Below, piece by piece: positions 5,655-7,864 of a stretch of 7,864 nucleotides of DNA. The stretch's first letter is position 1. Each line of letters begins with the position of its first letter. The position numbers and the translations under genes are program-made. Source of the DNA: an uncultured Armatimonadota bacterium (GTDB lineage: Bacteria > Armatimonadota > Fimbriimonadia > Fimbriimonadales > Fimbriimonadaceae). The stretch spans positions 1 to 7,864 of the forward strand of contig CAMLEL010000102.1 in the NCBI GenBank assembly GCA_946478935.1, read 5' to 3'. A model generated the notes under the pieces. That model did no database searches. It saw only the letters and a list, made by a program, of their open reading frames with translations, and was not told the origin of the DNA.

Positions 5655-7148
5655 CTAGTTTGCTGGAATCAGGCGGATAACCTTGTCCGGTCCGTTGAGC
5701 GCGACGTAGAGGTAACCATCAGGTCCGGTTCGAATGTCTCGGATTCTGCCCATGCCCCAAAGAATTTCTTCATGCTCCACCAACTTGCCCTTTGACACTC
5801 GGAAACGGTCCAGGTTGTTGCCAGCCAAGCCGCCCGCGAAAAGATCTCCCTGCCATTTTGGAAATGCTTTTCCGGTCATGAGGTCGAGCCCGCTTGCGCC
5901 GGTCGACGGCAACCACCGGAATACGGGTTGAACAATGGTCTTGCCATCTGTCATCCATGGAGACCTGAAGGGCGAGTCGTTGTAGTTGATGCTCCAAACT
6001 GCCAGCGGCCAGCCGTAGTTTGCACCTTTCAGGATAAGGTTAAGCTCGTCTCCGCCTCGAGGACCATGCTCGGTGTCCCACAGGTTGCCCTCGGAGTCAA
6101 ATGCGAGTCCCTGCTGGTTTCTATGTCCATAGGACCAAGTGGCTTTCTCCGCATCCGCCGTTGAGACGTACGGATTGTCGCTGGGAACTTTGCCGTCTTC
6201 GTGAAGGCGCATGACCTTTCCATAAGGCGTGGAAAGGGATTGGGCTCCCATATTGGAGCCCCGCTCTCCGACGCTGAAATAGATGAATCCTTTGCCGTCG
6301 AAGGCGATTTTGCTGCCGAAGTGGACCCCGGCCCGATTGTAGTATTGCTGTTTGGACTCCCAAATAGTCTCTTGGCTGCTCCACTTATTGCCCTGCAGCT
6401 TGCCACGAGCTACCTTGGTCATACCGCCCGAACCGGCTGCGGCCGGTTCCGTGTAGGTCAAGTAAATCCAGCCGTTCGATCGGTAATTCGGATGGACGGC
6501 GACTTCCATCAGACCGCCTTGGCCCTGCTCCACAGAGTTGGGAATGCCCTCCACCGTGCCTGTTACTCGACCGTTTTGGACGATCGACATTTCGCCCGAT
6601 CGGTTGTTGACCAACATGCGACCGTCCGGAAGCCAATCAAGCGACCAAGGAGTATCCAGGCCGCTGGTCACGACATCTTCGATCTTGTAGTCGTGATGCT
6701 TGGACTTGAAGGGACCCCCAAGCGTCTTGCGGTTCGAATTGGTGGCGCGCAAGTGCTTGTACTGGAGTTCGCGCAGGTGCACCACCAGACCCCACATTTC
6801 TGGCTCGGAGAGGGTCTCGCCATAGGGATCCATCCCCATGTCTGGAACACCATTCTTGATCGCGTCATAAAACGGTTTGTCCCACTTCATGTGGTACTTG
6901 TCCTGCGTTAGGACCGTCTTGGTACCTCCACCGCCACCTTCTCCACTCAGCCCATGGCACTTGGCGCAATAGTCTTCATAAAGCCGAGTCACGTTTCTGC
7001 GCTGGGTGCTGCCACCTTGGGTCGGAGCCGGGGTTTCGCTTGCTGCGGGCATGCACATCCAGGAGACGGCGGCGCCGCCGCAAGCAGTGATGAGGAGCAG
7101 GGATTTTGCCACGAATTCGAATTTACCCACTCGGTCGCCCAATGTCAT
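5655..7148 (-). CDS. PQQ-dependent sugar dehydrogenase with N-terminal cytochrome c domain
   Basis: 497-residue predicted periplasmic enzyme that would oxidise a sugar or alcohol with PQQ and pass electrons to its own haem. Residues ~1-37 are an export signal (K15 then SLLLITACGGAAV); LITAC at 19-23 fits a loose lipobox, so a lipoprotein anchor is possible. A compact cytochrome c domain follows: CAKCH (C61, C64, H65) binds haem, and M104 or M106 in PDMGMDP is the likely axial ligand. From ~157 to 497 is the six-bladed glucose/sorbosone dehydrogenase propeller: GQGGLMEVAVHPNY with catalytic-type H219, HFGSKIAF, FSVGERG, WSYGHRNQQGLAF with R343, and EHGPRGGDELNLI followed by GANYGWP. The ATG at 7148 is chosen over the TTG at 7151 because AGGTG sits four bases upstream of the ATG (second copy of a tandem CAGGTG). 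The gene leads an operon with the DinB-like gene. Electron acceptor and substrate are unknown. Confidence 0.92.
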   Translation of the reverse strand: MTLGDRVGKFEFVAKSLLLITACGGAAVSWMCMPAASETPAPTQGGSTQRRNVTRLYEDYCAKCHGLSGEGGGGGTKTVLTQDKYHMKWDKPFYDAIKNGVPDMGMDPYGETLSEPEMWGLVVHLRELQYKHLRATNSNRKTLGGPFKSKHHDYKIEDVVTSGLDTPWSLDWLPDGRMLVNNRSGEMSIVQNGRVTGTVEGIPNSVEQGQGGLMEVAVHPNYRSNGWIYLTYTEPAAAGSGGMTKVARGKLQGNKWSSQETIWESKQQYYNRAGVHFGSKIAFDGKGFIYFSVGERGSNMGAQSLSTPYGKVMRLHEDGKVPSDNPYVSTADAEKATWSYGHRNQQGLAFDSEGNLWDTEHGPRGGDELNLILKGANYGWPLAVWSINYNDSPFRSPWMTDGKTIVQPVFRWLPSTGASGLDLMTGKAFPKWQGDLFAGGLAGNNLDRFRVSKGKLVEHEEILWGMGRIRDIRTGPDGYLYVALNGPDKVIRLIPAN

Positions 7149-7241
7149 CAATCACCTGCACCTGTGCATCACGATAACGCGAGATCAAAGACATTTCACA
7201 ACAATTGAACGAAACCGACATACCCTGCCACTCATCAGATC
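7149..7241. promoter_or_regulatory. Divergent promoter region between PQQ dehydrogenase and VIT protein
   Basis: These 93 bp must carry the starts of both divergent transcripts. On the minus strand a tandem CAGGTG-CAGGTG (7164 down to 7153) provides the ribosome binding site of the dehydrogenase. A TATCGT with TTGTGA 19 bp upstream on the same strand is a weak promoter candidate. For the rightward gene I find no convincing -10/-35 pair and no Shine-Dalgarno sequence before ATG 7242. The region between ~7180 and 7225 is the most AT-rich part. Confidence 0.35.
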
Positions 7242-7864
7242 ATGCAGGTACGAACCGTTGGAACTGCTGGAATGATTACCGCCACCCTTATCGCCATCGC
7301 CGTATTGGCCAATCCGCGTCCCGCTCCGGCCCAAGCGAGTCGAGAGCCGGCTCCGGGTCAGTTGACGATCTTGCAAAAGGACGGTAAGCCCGGATCGCTC
7401 TGTCCGCTGGAGGGAACGTCAGTGATCGCCGATGTGGCGGGCTTTGGGGCCAGGGTGAACGTCACCCAAACGTTTCATAACCCCACGAAAGAGCCGATCG
7501 AGGCCGTCTACACTTTCCCACTCCCAGAAAATGCCGCCGTCGATCGTATGCAGATGCAGATCGGCTCTCGGCTAATCGAGGCGGAAATCAAGCGACGAGA
7601 GGAAGCAAGGCTCATCTATGAAGCCGCGCGCAATGCCGGCCAGAGCGCTGCCCTGCTCGATCAGGAGCGCCCGAACATTTTCACGCAATCCGTGGCAAAC
7701 ATTATGCCGGGCGCCAAGGTGAAGATCACCATCAGCTATGTGCAGGTGCTCAAGTTCGAGAAAGGGGAATTTGAGTTTGTCTTTCCGATGGTCGTGGGAC
7801 ATCGGTACACGGCGAATGCGGCCGATCCGGAAAAGATTTCACCGCCGATCGTTCCAAAGGGCAC
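7242..7864 (+). CDS. Secreted VIT-domain protein (3' partial)
   Basis: The first 207 residues of a protein that runs off the right edge. Residues 1-32 are a signal peptide (R4, hydrophobic ITATLIAIAVLA, then PRPAPAQA with likely cleavage after A30 or A32). Residues ~55-188 form a VIT (vault protein inter-alpha-trypsin) domain: VTQTFHNPTKEPIEAVYTFP, LPENAAVDRMQM, EIKRREEARLIYEAAR, GQSAALLDQERPNIFTQSV, NIMPGAKVKI and FPMVVGHRY are all in register with the family. VIT domains are normally followed by a VWA domain, which would lie past the window. Family members are exported or membrane-bound proteins thought to mediate binding at the cell surface; a specific role is unknown. ATG 7242 is preferred to ATG 7272 because it supplies a positively charged signal-peptide N-terminus; the frame has a stop at 7206 upstream. 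Neither start has a good ribosome binding site. Confidence 0.9.
   Translation, partial: MQVRTVGTAGMITATLIAIAVLANPRPAPAQASREPAPGQLTILQKDGKPGSLCPLEGTSVIADVAGFGARVNVTQTFHNPTKEPIEAVYTFPLPENAAVDRMQMQIGSRLIEAEIKRREEARLIYEAARNAGQSAALLDQERPNIFTQSVANIMPGAKVKITISYVQVLKFEKGEFEFVFPMVVGHRYTANAADPEKISPPIVPKG

Noticed and set aside
6201..6911. 236-codon plus-strand frame opposite the PQQ dehydrogenase
   Set aside because: Fully antisense to conserved propeller motifs and the haem domain linker; no family resemblance and no suitable start context.
7205..7387. 60-codon plus-strand frame before the VIT gene
   Set aside because: Out of frame with the VIT protein, which has a good signal peptide and domain starting at 7242; the small frame has no features.
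1..7864. Defence island, mobile element or biosynthetic cluster
   Set aside because: No transposase, integrase, nuclease, CRISPR repeats, toxin-antitoxin pair or assembly-line enzyme is visible; all genes belong to ordinary housekeeping, redox or surface families.
1..7864. tRNA or other structural RNA genes
   Set aside because: The gaps are under 100 bp each and none shows a cloverleaf or a conserved RNA motif; only the terminator and small dyads are present.

Overview
The window holds seven protein-coding genes, two of them cut by the window edges, packed with almost no spare DNA. I see no tRNA, rRNA, CRISPR array, insertion sequence or phage gene. The DNA is moderately GC-rich. Several products carry export signals and periplasmic redox domains (PQQ enzyme with c-type haem, thioredoxin-like protein), which suggests a free-living, respiring, diderm-type bacterium. 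The mix of a large VWA membrane protein, a VIT protein, a DinB-like protein, a Gfo/Idh/MocA enzyme and a PQQ dehydrogenase recalls Armatimonadota or Planctomycetes-like genomes. That placement is a low-confidence inference, since no marker gene is present.

Layout. Positions 1-1685 (+) are the C-terminal ~560 residues of a large VWA membrane protein of the kind that usually also has a glutamine-amidotransferase-like domain. It converges with a fructosamine-kinase-family gene (1682-2539, -), and the two stop codons overlap. Only 32 bp away, a Gfo/Idh/MocA oxidoreductase (2572-3567, +) diverges from the kinase and overlaps an aldo/keto reductase (3564-4466, +) in a two-gene operon. A clear hairpin plus U-tract at 4469-4501 terminates the minus-strand gene that converges on it, a secreted thioredoxin-like protein with a single active-site Cys (4544-5116, -). 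Upstream of that lies a minus-strand pair: a secreted PQQ-type sugar dehydrogenase with an N-terminal cytochrome c domain (5655-7148), followed 7 bp later by a DinB-like metal-site protein (5195-5647). Finally, a VIT-domain secreted protein (7242-7864, +) diverges from the dehydrogenase and runs off the right edge.

How they may fit together. The kinase, the oxidoreductase and the aldo/keto reductase could form a deglycation module. Fructosamine kinases make a phosphorylated sugar adduct that falls apart to release a reactive dicarbonyl, and both reductase families include enzymes that reduce such dicarbonyls. This is a hypothesis drawn from family knowledge and the divergent layout. The other genes look like a periplasmic or respiratory sugar-oxidation unit and unrelated surface proteins. 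Nothing here is plainly a new defence or mobile system. The points most worth checking are the deglycation module, the N-terminal cytochrome fusion, the single-Cys redoxin and the duplicated basic motif in the tail of the VWA protein.
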